DNA of 64,000 nucleotides. It comes from an uncultured Bacteroides sp. (lineage in GTDB: Bacteria > Bacteroidota > Bacteroidia > Bacteroidales > Bacteroidaceae). The stretch is from positions 124,001-188,000 of the forward strand of contig CANPJW010000002.1 of the NCBI GenBank assembly GCA_947574505.1, written 5' to 3'. Positions within the stretch are counted from its first letter, which is position 1. Every line of letters begins with the position of its first letter. The notes under the pieces are model-generated. The model saw nothing but the letters and a program-made list of their open reading frames with translations, did no database searches and was not told where the DNA came from. A program made the position numbers and the translations under genes. Shown piece by piece: positions 8,991 to 18,486 of this stretch.

Positions 8991-9105
8991 TTTCGTTATA
9001 TTTATACTTTCTATATCTGACAAATAAAGAATTAGCAGGAGACAAAATCCTCTATGACTTTTATTAAGAATAGTTGACTTTATTAGGGGAACGCTATGCT
9101 TCCAA

Positions 9106-11946
9106 TTAGAGCCCCAATTCTTCGCGAAGAAACTTAGGTGTATATCCCTTATGGCTCTTCGCAACCTCTTCCGGTGTTCCGTAACTAAGGAGTTCTCCCC
9201 CGCCCTTACCACCCTCAGGGCCCATATCAATAATATAATCCGCCATTTTAATCACATCCAGATTGTGTTCGATGACGACAACCGTATTCCCTTTATCCAC
9301 AAGCTTATTCAGTACTCCCATCAGTACGCGGATATCTTCAAAATGAAGTCCGGTAGTCGGTTCATCAAGGATGTAAAGGGTCTTGCCTGTATCTCTTTTC
9401 GACAGTTCCGTTGCCAGTTTCACACGTTGGCTCTCCCCCCCGGAAAGTGTGGTAGAAGATTGTCCCAACTTGATATATCCCAGTCCGACATCCTGCAATA
9501 CTTTTATCTTATTCAAGATTTGCGGAACGTTTTCAAAGAATTCTACGGCACGGTTGATAGTCATATCAAGTACATCGGCAATCGATTTTCCTTTGAAACG
9601 TACTTCCAGTGTTTCCCGGTTATAACGTTTGCCGTGACAGACTTCACAAGGCACATAGACATCAGGAAGGAAATTCATTTCAATTGTCTTATAACCATTT
9701 CCCGTACAAGCTTCACAACGTCCGCCTGAAACATTAAAGGAGAAGCGTCCCGGTTTGTAACCGCGAATCTTAGCCTCCGGAAGACCAACAAACAGATTAC
9801 GGATATCAGAGAACACACCGGTATAGGTAGCAGGATTGGAGCGTGGCGTACGTCCTAAAGGTGATTGATCGACATTCACTACCTTATCAATGTTTTCCAA
9901 TCCTTCAATCGAATCGTATTCCAAAGGCTCCTGCAAAGAGCGATAGAACTTCTGCGACAGAATCGGTTGCAGAGTTTCATTAATCAAGGTAGACTTTCCG
10001 CTTCCCGACACTCCCGTTACACAAATCAGTTTTCCTAACGGGAATTCGACAGTAACATCCTTCAGGTTATTACCTTTCGCCCCTTTCAACCAGATAGATT
10101 TTCCGTTTCCTTCTCTACGCTTGGCAGGAATTTCAATTTTCATCTTCCCGTTCAGGTATTGCGAAGTCATCGTATCCGTCTTCAGCATCTCTTGGGGAGT
10201 TCCTGCAAAAACGACCTCTCCACCCAGGCGACCGGCTTTCGGTCCCATATCGATGACATAGTCGGCAGCCAGCATCATATCCTTATCATGTTCCACCACA
10301 ATCACGGAGTTTCCCATGTCACGGAGTTCTTTCAAAGAGTTGATAAGACGTAAATTATCACGCTGATGCAAACCGATACTCGGCTCGTCGAGAATATAAA
10401 GCACATTCACCAATTGAGAACCAATCTGTGTAGCCAAACGGATACGCTGGCTCTCCCCGCCGGAAAGGCTGACAGAACTACGGTTCAACGCCAGATAATC
10501 CAAACCGACATCCAGCAGGAACTTCAAACGCGTACGAATCTCTTTCAGAATCTCTACGGAGATTTTCTTCTGTTTGTCGGAAAGGAATTCATCTACCTTC
10601 ATCAACCAGTCATACAGCTCGTTGATGTCCATGTTTGCCAATTCATTGATATTTTTATCGTGGATGCGGAAATGCAGAGCTTCCTTATTCAAGCGGGCCC
10701 CTTTACATTCGGGACAAACAGTAGTTTTAGCAAATTGTTCCGCCCATTTCTGCGCTGTCGCAGAAGCATCTTTCTCCTGCAACATCTGAATATACTTCAC
10801 CACTCCTTCATAGGTAACAAAGTAATCGGATGAAGTGCCGATCAGCGAACTCTTGATTTTAATCCGTTCGTCAGAGCCATACAACACTTCATCAATCGCA
10901 TCGTCGGGCAATTCCTTCACCGGTGTTTTCAACGTTACATCGTACTTCTCAAGCAAAGCACCGATTTGCCAGAAAATCATCGCATTCTTATATTTTCCCA
11001 AAGGTGCTATGGCGCCTTCATATATGGAAAGCTCACGTTCGGGAATTACCTTATCCACGTCAATCTGATTGACTACCCCCAATCCTTTACATTTCGGACA
11101 CGCTCCTTGCGGAGAGTTGAACGAGAAATTATGCGGAGCCGGTTCACGATAAGACAGTCCGGTGACCGGACACATAAGGCGCTTACTATAATGACGGATA
11201 CTTTCGGATTGGGCATCCAGAATCATCATCAAGCCGTCTCCCTGTCGCATGGTAGTTGCCACACTCTGTTTCAAGCGCCGGTCGTCCTTTTCCGTTACCA
11301 CTAATTTATCAATAACGACTTCGACGTCATGATTTTTATATCTGTCAAGTTTCATACCATGCGTTATTTCACGCACTTCACCATCCACCCGTACATACAA
11401 GTATCCTTTTTTGCGTACCTGCTCAAACAGTTCCCTGTAATGTCCCTTACGACCACGAACCATAGGAGCAAGCAGATATATTTTCTTTCCTTTATAATCT
11501 TTCAGGATTAAATCCAGAATCTGTTCCTCGGTATATTTCACCATCTCCTCGCCGGACAAGTACGAATAAGCTACTCCCGCACGGGCATAGAGCAAACGCA
11601 GATAATCGTATATCTCAGTCGTTGTCCCTACGGTAGAACGGGGATTTTTATTCGTTGTTTTCTGTTCAATGGAGATAACCGGACTCAAGCCTGTTATTTT
11701 ATCGACATCCGGACGTTCAAGGTTGCCCAGGAAATTGCGGGCATAGGCTGAAAAAGTTTCGATATAGCGGCGCTGTCCCTCGGCAAAAATCGTATCGAAG
11801 GCTAGAGAAGATTTTCCACTACCACTCAGTCCGGTAATGACCGTCAGACTATTGCGGGGGATTTCGGCATCAATATCCTTCAAGTTGTGCACGCGCGCAC
11901 CGTACACATTAATATATTCTGTTTCCTGCATATTCATATCCTTCAT
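9106..11946 (-). CDS. uvrA: Excinuclease ABC subunit A
   Basis: A 946-residue DNA damage recognition ATPase of nucleotide excision repair. Two ABC modules are evident: Walker [12 protein letters not shown] near residue 40 and [10 protein letters not shown] near residue 645, and two signature/Walker B pairs (LSGGESQRI with [10 protein letters not shown], and LSGGESQRV with [10 protein letters not shown]). Zinc-finger cysteines appear in CPKCKG and in CEACTG...CEVCHG. The length is standard. Any of three Met codons (residues 1, 4, 6) may be the true start. A -7 element precedes it at 11955-11962. Its partner uvrB is 6.5 kb away on the opposite strand. Confidence 0.98.
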   Translation of the reverse strand: MKDMNMQETEYINVYGARVHNLKDIDAEIPRNSLTVITGLSGSGKSSLAFDTIFAEGQRRYIETFSAYARNFLGNLERPDVDKITGLSPVISIEQKTTNKNPRSTVGTTTEIYDYLRLLYARAGVAYSYLSGEEMVKYTEEQILDLILKDYKGKKIYLLAPMVRGRKGHYRELFEQVRKKGYLYVRVDGEVREITHGMKLDRYKNHDVEVVIDKLVVTEKDDRRLKQSVATTMRQGDGLMMILDAQSESIRHYSKRLMCPVTGLSYREPAPHNFSFNSPQGACPKCKGLGVVNQIDVDKVIPERELSIYEGAIAPLGKYKNAMIFWQIGALLEKYDVTLKTPVKELPDDAIDEVLYGSDERIKIKSSLIGTSSDYFVTYEGVVKYIQMLQEKDASATAQKWAEQFAKTTVCPECKGARLNKEALHFRIHDKNINELANMDINELYDWLMKVDEFLSDKQKKISVEILKEIRTRLKFLLDVGLDYLALNRSSVSLSGGESQRIRLATQIGSQLVNVLYILDEPSIGLHQRDNLRLINSLKELRDMGNSVIVVEHDKDMMLAADYVIDMGPKAGRLGGEVVFAGTPQEMLKTDTMTSQYLNGKMKIEIPAKRREGNGKSIWLKGAKGNNLKDVTVEFPLGKLICVTGVSGSGKSTLINETLQPILSQKFYRSLQEPLEYDSIEGLENIDKVVNVDQSPLGRTPRSNPATYTGVFSDIRNLFVGLPEAKIRGYKPGRFSFNVSGGRCEACTGNGYKTIEMNFLPDVYVPCEVCHGKRYNRETLEVRFKGKSIADVLDMTINRAVEFFENVPQILNKIKVLQDVGLGYIKLGQSSTTLSGGESQRVKLATELSKRDTGKTLYILDEPTTGLHFEDIRVLMGVLNKLVDKGNTVVVIEHNLDVIKMADYIIDMGPEGGKGGGELLSYGTPEEVAKSHKGYTPKFLREELGL

Positions 11947-11954
11947 AAATGCTG

Positions 11955-11962
11955 CAAAATTA
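11955..11962 (-). promoter_or_regulatory. -7 promoter element of uvrA
   Basis: TAATTTTG on the minus strand fits TAnnTTTG, only 9 bases before the 11946 start codon. The short distance favours a later Met (11937 or 11931) as the true start. Confidence 0.4.
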
Positions 11963-12046
11963 ATGTTTCCGCCCGAAATATGCTCCTAAAAAAGCACAAT
12001 ATTATTTTCTTAACTCAAATCTTATGAAGATATAGGGCATTATTCG

Positions 12047-12054
12047 TACCTTTG
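12047..12054 (+). promoter_or_regulatory. -7 promoter element of the LysM gene
   Basis: TACCTTTG matches TAnnTTTG, 35 bases before the ATG at 12089. This rules against the in-frame TTG at 12059 as a start, since transcription should begin at about 12060. Confidence 0.55.
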
Positions 12055-12088
12055 TTCCTTGATTTCAAGAACCAATAGTTATAATTTG

Positions 12089-13855
12089 ATGAAACCGATA
12101 AACCGAATATTCTTATTTCTGCTTTTTATAAGCGTTTCATACGCCGTCAGCTATGCACAGGAGAACCAATCCTATTTCTTGCATACCATCGAAAAAGGGC
12201 AAAGTTTATACTCTATTTCCAAGATGTACAATGTCACGACATCGGATATTGTCCGTTTGAACCCCGGTTGCAACGAGAAAATCTACGCCGGACAAACAAT
12301 TAAGATTCCCAAAGGAAAAGAAAGCCCCAAAGGAGAAACATTCCATACGATTCAAGCCGGAGAGACTTTATACAAACTTACAACCATGTATAATGTATCC
12401 GCCAAAGATATTTGCGAAGCCAATCCCGGTCTGAGTGCCGAGAACTTCCGTATCGGACAGGTTATCCTGATTCCGCAGAAAAAAGAGGAAAAGGCCGTCA
12501 CTACTCAGACACCCGCCGAACCGAACAGCAATATCCAAGGTCCGGTAGTTCCCAGATGCAAGGATATGCATAAGGTGAAACGCAAAGAAACGATTTTCAG
12601 TGTGAGCCGCGAATACGGAATCAGCGAACAGGAGCTGATTGCCGCCAATCCCGAATTGAAAAAGGGAATGAAAAAGGGACAATTCCTTTGTATCCCCTAC
12701 CCGGCAGCAACGACCGTGCAGCCTACCCCAAAAGAAGACCCTTATGCTATTCCACCGAGCAACAGCGAGCTTTTCAGTAAGAGCAAAGAGGCTCCTAAAG
12801 AGATGTCTACCATTAAAGCAGCATTAATACTGCCTTTCCAGGAAGACAAACGTATGGTAGAATATTACGAAGGCTTCCTGATGGCAATAGACAGTTTGAA
12901 ACGTACGGGTACTTCGCTCGACTTATATGTATATGACAGCGGTAAAGAGGTTTCTACCTTAAATACGATTCTTGCCAAGAACGAAATGAAGAATATGGAC
13001 GTCATTTTCGGTCCGATGCATCAGAATCAAATTAAACCGTTATCCGATTTTGCGGAAAAGAATGATATCCGCCTGGTCATTCCTTTCTCTCAAAAAGGTG
13101 AAGAGGTATTCAGCAATCCTTCGGTTTATCAGATCAATACTCCACAATCTTATTTGTATTCGGAAGTTTATGAGCACTTCACCCGTCAATTTCCTAATGC
13201 CCACGTTATCTTTATCGAACCGGCAATTGCCGACAAGGAAAAAGCGGAGTTTATTAGCGGTTTGAAGCAAGAATTGAAAAACAAAGGCATTTCAATGCAG
13301 ACAGTCAGCGAAAATGCGACAAAAGAAACATTGAAAACAACGTTACGCAATGGAAAAGAGAATATCTTTATTCCGAAATCAGGCAAAAACATGCTGTTAA
13401 TTAAGGCGTTGCCACAGTTAACATTGTTAGTAAGAGAGAATCCTGAACAAAATATTCATTTGTTCGGTTATCCTGAATGGCAAACTTACACTAAAGATTA
13501 TCTGGAGAATTTCTTTGAACTGGATGTATATTTCTATTCTTCGTTCTATACGAATACGTTATTCCCAGCAGCAATACAATTCACCAATAACTATCACAAA
13601 TGGTATAGTAAAGACTTGACAAGCAAATGGCCCAACTATGCAATGCTCGGATTTGACACCGGCTTCTTCTTCCTGAAAGGATTGTCACGTTATGGCTCAG
13701 AGCTTGAAAACAACCTCGCTAAAATGAATCTGACTCCCATCCAGACCGGATTTAGATTCCAGCGTGTGAACAACTGGGGCGGATTTATCAACAAGAAGGT
13801 GTTCTTCATACGTTTCACTAAGAATTTTGAATTGGTAAAACTAGACTTCGAATAA
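12089..13855 (+). CDS. LysM repeat protein with periplasmic-binding-protein-like domain
   Basis: A 588-residue exported protein. Residues 1-24 are a signal peptide (hydrophobic run, then SYAQ). Three LysM domains follow at about 31-75, 85-129 and 160-204, each with the YxV...GxxLYxIxxxYxV...L...NP...GQ.I.IP pattern; they should bind peptidoglycan. From about residue 235 to the end there is a type I periplasmic-binding fold (AALILPFQEDKRMVEYYEGF, then VIFGPMHQNQIKPLSDFAEK), resembling receptor ligand-binding regions. The fusion suggests a peptidoglycan-anchored periplasmic sensor or scaffold; I see no catalytic residues. Followed after 7 bases by a beta-barrel gene, so the pair probably works together. 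Confidence 0.85.
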   Translation: MKPINRIFLFLLFISVSYAVSYAQENQSYFLHTIEKGQSLYSISKMYNVTTSDIVRLNPGCNEKIYAGQTIKIPKGKESPKGETFHTIQAGETLYKLTTMYNVSAKDICEANPGLSAENFRIGQVILIPQKKEEKAVTTQTPAEPNSNIQGPVVPRCKDMHKVKRKETIFSVSREYGISEQELIAANPELKKGMKKGQFLCIPYPAATTVQPTPKEDPYAIPPSNSELFSKSKEAPKEMSTIKAALILPFQEDKRMVEYYEGFLMAIDSLKRTGTSLDLYVYDSGKEVSTLNTILAKNEMKNMDVIFGPMHQNQIKPLSDFAEKNDIRLVIPFSQKGEEVFSNPSVYQINTPQSYLYSEVYEHFTRQFPNAHVIFIEPAIADKEKAEFISGLKQELKNKGISMQTVSENATKETLKTTLRNGKENIFIPKSGKNMLLIKALPQLTLLVRENPEQNIHLFGYPEWQTYTKDYLENFFELDVYFYSSFYTNTLFPAAIQFTNNYHKWYSKDLTSKWPNYAMLGFDTGFFFLKGLSRYGSELENNLAKMNLTPIQTGFRFQRVNNWGGFINKKVFFIRFTKNFELVKLDFE

Positions 13856-13862
13856 TACGAAA

Positions 13863-14585
13863 ATGATAAGGATAAAACCATTTTTGATCGCAACGCTCCT
13901 GCTTACAGGTATCACTCTTCCTGCTATTGCCCAAATCGGGGAAGTACGAAGCAATTTGTCTGTGGGCATCAATGGCGGCGTTAATCTGAATAGTGCTTCT
14001 TTCACCCCCACCATCAAACAAAACAGCCTGATGGGGATTACCGGTGGATTGACGGCACGTTATATTTCCGAGAAGTATTTTGCCATGATTTGCGGCGCAC
14101 AGGTCGAACTGAATGTCTCACAACGAGGATGGGATCAGTTATTCGAAATACCAGGAGAAAACGGAGAACCTGTAAAGGACCCAAGTCAAATTTATACTCG
14201 TAAAATGACTTATATCGATATCCCCTTCCTTGCGCATCTTGCCTTCGGACGAGACAGAGGATTACAATTCTTCATCCATGCAGGTCCTCAAATCGGTTTC
14301 TTAATCGGTGAATCCGAGAAAATAGAAGGAGTAGACATGAACAAACTGTCAAATACCCAAAAAGCACTATATGGCGTCAAGATTCAAAACAAATTCGATT
14401 ACGGAATTGCCGGTGGCGGTGGTGTGGAACTCAGGACAAAGAAGGCCGGCAGCTTCATTGTAGAAGGACGCTACTACTTTGCTCTATCCGATTTTTATAG
14501 TACTACGAAGAAAGATTATTTTGCACGTGCGGCCCATGGGACAATTACCATAAAACTCACATACTTATTTGATTTGAAAAAATAA
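13863..14585 (+). CDS. PorT-like outer-membrane beta-barrel protein
   Basis: A 240-residue protein with a signal peptide (MIRIKPFLIATLLLTGITLP, cleavage near AIAQ). The body has alternating amphipathic strands, beginning RSNLSVGINGGVNLNSASF, and ends with an aromatic-rich strand (TIKLTYLFDLKK), consistent with the 8-stranded OMP_b-brl_2/PorT family. In PorT-family knowledge some members serve in outer-membrane secretion, most are of unknown role. It lies 7 bases after the LysM gene and is followed by a strong terminator, making a two-gene envelope operon. Confidence 0.8.
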   Translation: MIRIKPFLIATLLLTGITLPAIAQIGEVRSNLSVGINGGVNLNSASFTPTIKQNSLMGITGGLTARYISEKYFAMICGAQVELNVSQRGWDQLFEIPGENGEPVKDPSQIYTRKMTYIDIPFLAHLAFGRDRGLQFFIHAGPQIGFLIGESEKIEGVDMNKLSNTQKALYGVKIQNKFDYGIAGGGGVELRTKKAGSFIVEGRYYFALSDFYSTTKKDYFARAAHGTITIKLTYLFDLKK

Positions 14586-14604
14586 AGCATCGCTTTAGAG
14601 ACCC

Positions 14605-14641
14605 AAAAGCACCGCTTTAGAGTAGCTAAAGCGGTGCTTTT
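14605..14641. terminator. Bidirectional terminator after the PorT-like gene
   Basis: A perfect 16 bp stem (14605-14620 with 14626-14641) and 5 nt loop, flanked by A4 and T5. The left arm is partly duplicated just upstream (14584-14600), one mismatch in the shared part, so two alternative pairings are possible. It serves the plus-strand LysM/PorT pair and the minus-strand bamD unit. Confidence 0.93.
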
Positions 14642-14664
14642 TGTATCAGATATGGATGCTCAAA

Positions 14665-15108
14665 TTATCTCAATCTATCTGCTGCCTTCACCATTACTTC
14701 ATCCCGTCCGATAGCACGAACAGCCAAAATATTCAGGATAATAGAAACAAGCGGCAGACACAGCGCCCAACCAATACGGAACATATTCGCGTCATTTTTC
14801 AATGCAAAATAAAAAGCAATGAAAGCGATGTAATACCCTACCAACAGCAGGCTATTGAAGATTGTCATACGAATCTGCAACATACGGTTCTTAAACAAGA
14901 AGATAGTAGCAGCAGCCACCAAGGTGCTGAACATTAAAATGCCAAACAATCCCCATGTAGACTGGAAAGCGTCATTTACGCCCATTCCTAAAGCCTTGAA
15001 GGGATGCTCTCCCATCGTATCAATAAAGTAGCCCATCGGCAGACACATCGCCGTAATCAGCAATCCTGCAACAATCAGTAAATAAACTGTTTGAATCCGT
15101 TGAATCAT
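14665..15108 (-). CDS. DUF4293 family membrane protein
   Basis: A 147-residue inner-membrane protein beginning MIQRIQTVYLLIVAGLLITA, which is the typical start of the Bacteroidetes-specific DUF4293 family. Four hydrophobic segments are visible. I placed the start at ATG 15108; the longer in-frame reading from 15162 would add an unlikely hydrophobic leader. Last gene of the bamD-rpoZ unit, with a 107-base gap before it. Function unknown. Confidence 0.85.
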   Translation of the reverse strand: MIQRIQTVYLLIVAGLLITAMCLPMGYFIDTMGEHPFKALGMGVNDAFQSTWGLFGILMFSTLVAAATIFLFKNRMLQIRMTIFNSLLLVGYYIAFIAFYFALKNDANMFRIGWALCLPLVSIILNILAVRAIGRDEVMVKAADRLR

Positions 15109-15215
15109 AATTTTTCTAATAGCAGTTAAGTTAAACAATAATAGCCAAGCAATAAGGAGCAAGGATTAGTATCCCACTTACTACTTGACTATCAATTCTT
15201 TCGTCAGAAAATAGA

Positions 15216-15551
15216 TTACTGAAGTTTTTCTTTCTCCTTAGCAGGATTTCTATAATATATTTTCCCTTCGACGTATTCTTGCGTAGCAATCAAATCCGGT
15301 TTCGGCAATTTCTCATAGTAGCGAGAAATTTCGATTTGCTCTCTATTTTCAAATACTTCTTCCATATTATCTGTATAAGAAGCAAACTCAGCCAACTTTT
15401 TGGATAAGTCGTTTTTGATTTCCACACTGATCTGATTAGCACGCTTACCAATAATGGCAACAGTTTCATAAACATTCCCTGTATCAGAACAGAGTTCCAT
15501 CATGTCACGGGTTACCGTTGTAGTAGGAGCATTCGTTTTTTTGTAGTCCAT
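15216..15551 (-). CDS. rpoZ: RNA polymerase omega subunit (Bacteroidetes type)
   Basis: A 111-residue protein with the RpoZ/Rpb6-like core: NVYETVAIIGKRANQISVEI, then KNDLSKKLAEFASYTDNMEE. The sequence ARANQI-like helix (here GKRANQIS) is the signature of omega, which stabilises the beta' subunit. The C-terminal tail (EGKIYYRNPAKEKEKLQ) is typical of the Bacteroidetes form. Located 14 bases after bamD, before DUF4293, an arrangement known in Bacteroidales. Confidence 0.87.
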   Translation of the reverse strand: MDYKKTNAPTTTVTRDMMELCSDTGNVYETVAIIGKRANQISVEIKNDLSKKLAEFASYTDNMEEVFENREQIEISRYYEKLPKPDLIATQEYVEGKIYYRNPAKEKEKLQ

Positions 15552-15565
15552 AAATCTATTTAAAT

Positions 15566-16369
15566 TTAGTCTTTAATTACTTTCTGTGATTCATTGAATA
15601 TTTTTTCAGCCTCTTTCAAGTATTTGCTTTCAGGAAATTCATTCTTAAAGGCATAATATTCATCAATAGTTTCACGATAACGGTCCATCTTTTTGTCTTC
15701 CACACTATAAATAGCCATTTCGTGTTTTGCACGCAGAATCAAAATGGAAAGTTCTTCGCGATAATCGGTATAAGGATAATCCTTCAGAGCATTCTGAGCA
15801 GTGATAACACAAGACTCATAGTTGTTACCCATATAATTACCCAAATTATAATATAATCTGGCCGAATAAAGCTCTTTCAGCACCAACTTATCCTGCAAAG
15901 CAAAAATCATATCCTGTGCTTCCTGCTTCTTTGTGCTGTTCGGGAAATATTCCATGAACATCTGCAACTGCTGGATAGCCTGATAAGTACTTGACTGATC
16001 CAAGCGTGGCTCCGGCGTATCCAGGAATAATGCCTTACCTGCATGGAAACGCGCCAGTTCGGTAAAAGTACCACGGGGATATGTATTGAAATAGGTAATA
16101 AATGTTTGGGCAGCTGTCTGATAATCTTTCTGATTATAGTAGCTCATTCCCAACATATACAAGGACTCTTCCGCCTTGTCCGTACCTTTAAGAATAGTGA
16201 TTAACTCATTCAACAAAGTAGCCGAACGGTTATATTGTCCTTTCGCAAAATAGTTTTTGGCGGCTTCGTACTTGTATTCGTAATTGGTGCTTTTCAGCAA
16301 TTTATTATACTCTCCACATGAAGTAAGAGTAGCTGCTGCAAGCAAAGTTATAATGATATTTTTCTTCAT
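15566..16369 (-). CDS. bamD: Outer membrane protein assembly factor BamD
   Basis: A 267-residue lipoprotein, lipobox LTSC with Cys18 (MKKNIIITLLAAATLTSCGE). The rest is tetratricopeptide-like helical repeats (YEAAKNYFAKGQYNRSATLL, SLYMLGMSYYNQKDYQTAAQ, then FPNSTKKQEAQDMIF), matching BamD/YfiO, part of the BAM complex that inserts beta-barrels in the outer membrane. The length is standard. First gene of a unit with rpoZ and DUF4293; -7 element at 16389-16396. Confidence 0.93.
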   Translation of the reverse strand: MKKNIIITLLAAATLTSCGEYNKLLKSTNYEYKYEAAKNYFAKGQYNRSATLLNELITILKGTDKAEESLYMLGMSYYNQKDYQTAAQTFITYFNTYPRGTFTELARFHAGKALFLDTPEPRLDQSSTYQAIQQLQMFMEYFPNSTKKQEAQDMIFALQDKLVLKELYSARLYYNLGNYMGNNYESCVITAQNALKDYPYTDYREELSILILRAKHEMAIYSVEDKKMDRYRETIDEYYAFKNEFPESKYLKEAEKIFNESQKVIKD

Positions 16370-16388
16370 CCTATTTAAAAATAATGCG

Positions 16389-16396
16389 CAAAGTTA
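16389..16396 (-). promoter_or_regulatory. -7 promoter element of the bamD unit
   Basis: TAACTTTG on the minus strand, a TAnnTTTG match, 20 bases before the bamD ATG. Confidence 0.5.
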
Positions 16397-16484
16397 CTGA
16401 TTCGCCGGGAATTTAGCAATTAATCTATGTTTTTTAATACATAAAAGGCGTTAAACATCGACAAAAGGGGGAGAAAATGACATC

Positions 16485-16564
16485 GAACCATAAACGATAT
16501 GCGGTGAATGAACCGCACTATTAACTGAAAGTACAGCCCATCCACCGCATCTTGTTTATGGTTC
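16485..16564 (-). terminator. Large nested hairpin downstream of the ACT gene
   Basis: Outer arms GAACCATAAAC (16485-16495) and GTTTATGGTTC (16554-16564) pair over 11 bp; inner arms ATGCGGTG (16499-16506) and CACCGCAT (16543-16550) add 8 bp. Read on the minus strand it follows the ACT stop by about 30 bases and is followed by a pyrimidine-rich tract (16461-16480), so it probably ends the paaK-ACT transcript. Confidence 0.6.
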
Positions 16565-16595
16565 ATTATTACTGTCTACATTTCAACCTTGACAT

Positions 16596-17021
16596 TTACA
16601 GTTTATACAGGTCGCTCGCTGCCAGCAAATCGACCTTCTTTTCTTTCAACACTTCAATACATTTATCCAGATTGCTGGGACGAATCACCACATTAGCGAT
16701 ATTGTTATTGGCAAACGAATACATATATTCGATAAATACCCCTTCGTCCGACAAGAATGCCAGCACCTTAGCCAAAGCCCCCGGCACGTTCGGACAGCTA
16801 ATGCCGACCACATCAGTCACATTCACCGCAAAATGCTTATCTTTCAAAGCTTTATATGCTCTATCCGGGTCGGATACTATTCCACGCAAAATGCCAAAAT
16901 CTGCATTTTCAGCGATGCACAAGGCTGAAAGATTGACATTCTCTTTCGCCAGCACTTCAGTCACTTCCGTCAAACGGCCTGACTTGTTTTCCAAAAAGAT
17001 AGAAAGTTGTTTTGCTACCAT
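16596..17021 (-). CDS. Tandem ACT domain protein
   Basis: A 141-residue protein made of two ACT domains: about residues 4-68 (QLSIFLENKSGRLTEVTEVL ...) and 70-137 (VVGISCPNVPGALAKVLAFL ...). ACT domains bind amino acids and regulate. In Bacteroides it lies next to phenylacetate-CoA ligase genes, as here with a 32-base gap, so an aromatic amino acid or its keto/aryl-acid products is a plausible ligand; that is inference. Confidence 0.9.
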   Translation of the reverse strand: MVAKQLSIFLENKSGRLTEVTEVLAKENVNLSALCIAENADFGILRGIVSDPDRAYKALKDKHFAVNVTDVVGISCPNVPGALAKVLAFLSDEGVFIEYMYSFANNNIANVVIRPSNLDKCIEVLKEKKVDLLAASDLYKL

Positions 17022-17053
17022 GCTCGTAAAGTATTATATTGTAAGTTGAGGTA

Positions 17054-18352
17054 TTATATTTTTCTGTTATCAATCACTCGTCTCGCTTTGCCTACACTAC
17101 GCTCAATGCTGCGCGGCTCTACCAGTTTCACGTTAACCCCCAATCCGATTACACTTTGCAGACGTCCTGCCAGTTTTTTCTTCAAGGCCAGCATTTTGTT
17201 AATCTCGTCCGAATAGAATTCAGAGCGTACTTCTACCTGAAGCTCCATCGTATCGGTATTGTTTTCACGACCTACTATCAACAGGTAGTGAGGTTCAAAT
17301 TCCGCCATTTCGAGAATAACGGACTCGATTTGCGTCGGGAACACGTTTACACCACGGATAATCAGCATATCGTCACTACGTCCCAGAATGCGGTCCATGC
17401 GCACCAGCGTACGTCCACAAGAACATTTATCGTAATGCAAAGCAGTCAAGTCGCGCGTACGATAACGAAGCAACGGCATACCCTCCTTAGTCAGATGGGT
17501 AAATACCAATTCGCCTGTTTGTCCGGATTCCACCGGTTGCAAAGTATTCGGATCAATAATTTCGGGGAAGTAATGGTCTTCATTCAAATGCGTACCATGC
17601 TGGCATTCACACTCATACCCCACACCCGGCCCGGCTATTTCACTCAAACCATAAATATCATAAGCCTTGATGCCCAGCTTTTCCTCAATCTCATGACGCA
17701 TATTTTCAGTCCAAGGTTCCGCACCGAAAGCCCCCATCTTCAGCTTAAATTCTTCGCGCGGCAAGCCGGAATCTTTGATAGCATCCGCCAGATAAAGTGC
17801 ATAAGAAGGCGTGCTACAAAGTACTGTCGAGCCAAAATCATGCATCAAAGTTATCTGTTTCTCCGTGTTACCACTCGACATCGGAATAACGGAAGCCCCA
17901 ATATTTTCAGCTCCGGCATGCGCACCCAGCCCACCTGTGAAAAGCCCGTATCCATAAGAAACCTGGAATATGTCAGAGCGGCTTGCCCCATAGGCAGTAA
18001 AAGCCCGTGAGATACATTCCGCCCACGAAGACAAGTCCTTACGGGTATACCCAACCACTGTCGGCTTTCCGGTAGTACCGGAAGATGCATGGATACGTAC
18101 AATCTGGCTCATCGGCACGGCACAAAGTCCGAAGGGATAATTATCTCTTAAATCATGTTTCGTGGTAAACGGCAGTTTTACAATATCATCAATACTATTG
18201 ATATCGTCGGGAGTAATCCCCATTTCCTGCATCTTCTTCCGATAGAAGGGCGTGTTGTGATAAACGTAATCTACAATTTTCCTGAGTCGTATGCTTTGAA
18301 TCTTGCGAAGACTTTCGCGGTCCATACACTCAATGCTCTCATTCCAAATCAT
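17054..18352 (-). CDS. Phenylacetate--CoA ligase family protein
   Basis: A 432-residue adenylate-forming enzyme of the PaaK type. The AMP-binding P-loop is HASSGTTGKPTVVGYT near residue 90, and YGLSEIAGPGVGYEC near 237 is the family A5 motif; the C-terminal lid region includes RTLVRMDRILGRSDDMLIIRG. Cysteines in CSCGRT may bind a metal. It converts an aryl acetate (phenylacetate or indoleacetate) to the CoA thioester with ATP. In anaerobes this family commonly acts with indolepyruvate ferredoxin oxidoreductase (iorAB) in aromatic amino acid turnover, but iorAB is not next to it here. Operon with the ACT protein. Confidence 0.93.
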   Translation of the reverse strand: MIWNESIECMDRESLRKIQSIRLRKIVDYVYHNTPFYRKKMQEMGITPDDINSIDDIVKLPFTTKHDLRDNYPFGLCAVPMSQIVRIHASSGTTGKPTVVGYTRKDLSSWAECISRAFTAYGASRSDIFQVSYGYGLFTGGLGAHAGAENIGASVIPMSSGNTEKQITLMHDFGSTVLCSTPSYALYLADAIKDSGLPREEFKLKMGAFGAEPWTENMRHEIEEKLGIKAYDIYGLSEIAGPGVGYECECQHGTHLNEDHYFPEIIDPNTLQPVESGQTGELVFTHLTKEGMPLLRYRTRDLTALHYDKCSCGRTLVRMDRILGRSDDMLIIRGVNVFPTQIESVILEMAEFEPHYLLIVGRENNTDTMELQVEVRSEFYSDEINKMLALKKKLAGRLQSVIGLGVNVKLVEPRSIERSVGKARRVIDNRKI

Positions 18353-18486
18353 GTGTTTCCGGTATTACTAGTTGTATGAATCTGTTGTTTGATATTAATA
18401 TGTTGCAAAGTAAAGGATTTATTTGAAAAAATGATTTGTAATCTCGATTATTTTACCGAATATTGCTCCACTTTTTAGGATTAACT

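Noticed and set aside
8991..9230. N-terminal extension of the YbaK protein to 239 residues
   Set aside because: The added 80 residues overlap the 3' end of uvrA and look non-coding; YbaK proteins are about 159 residues.
10366..10833. 155-residue plus-strand frame inside uvrA
   Set aside because: Antisense shadow of a conserved gene; no independent promoter or motif.
12059..12088. TTG start of the LysM protein
   Set aside because: Transcription is predicted to begin about there; ATG 12089 starts a proper signal peptide.
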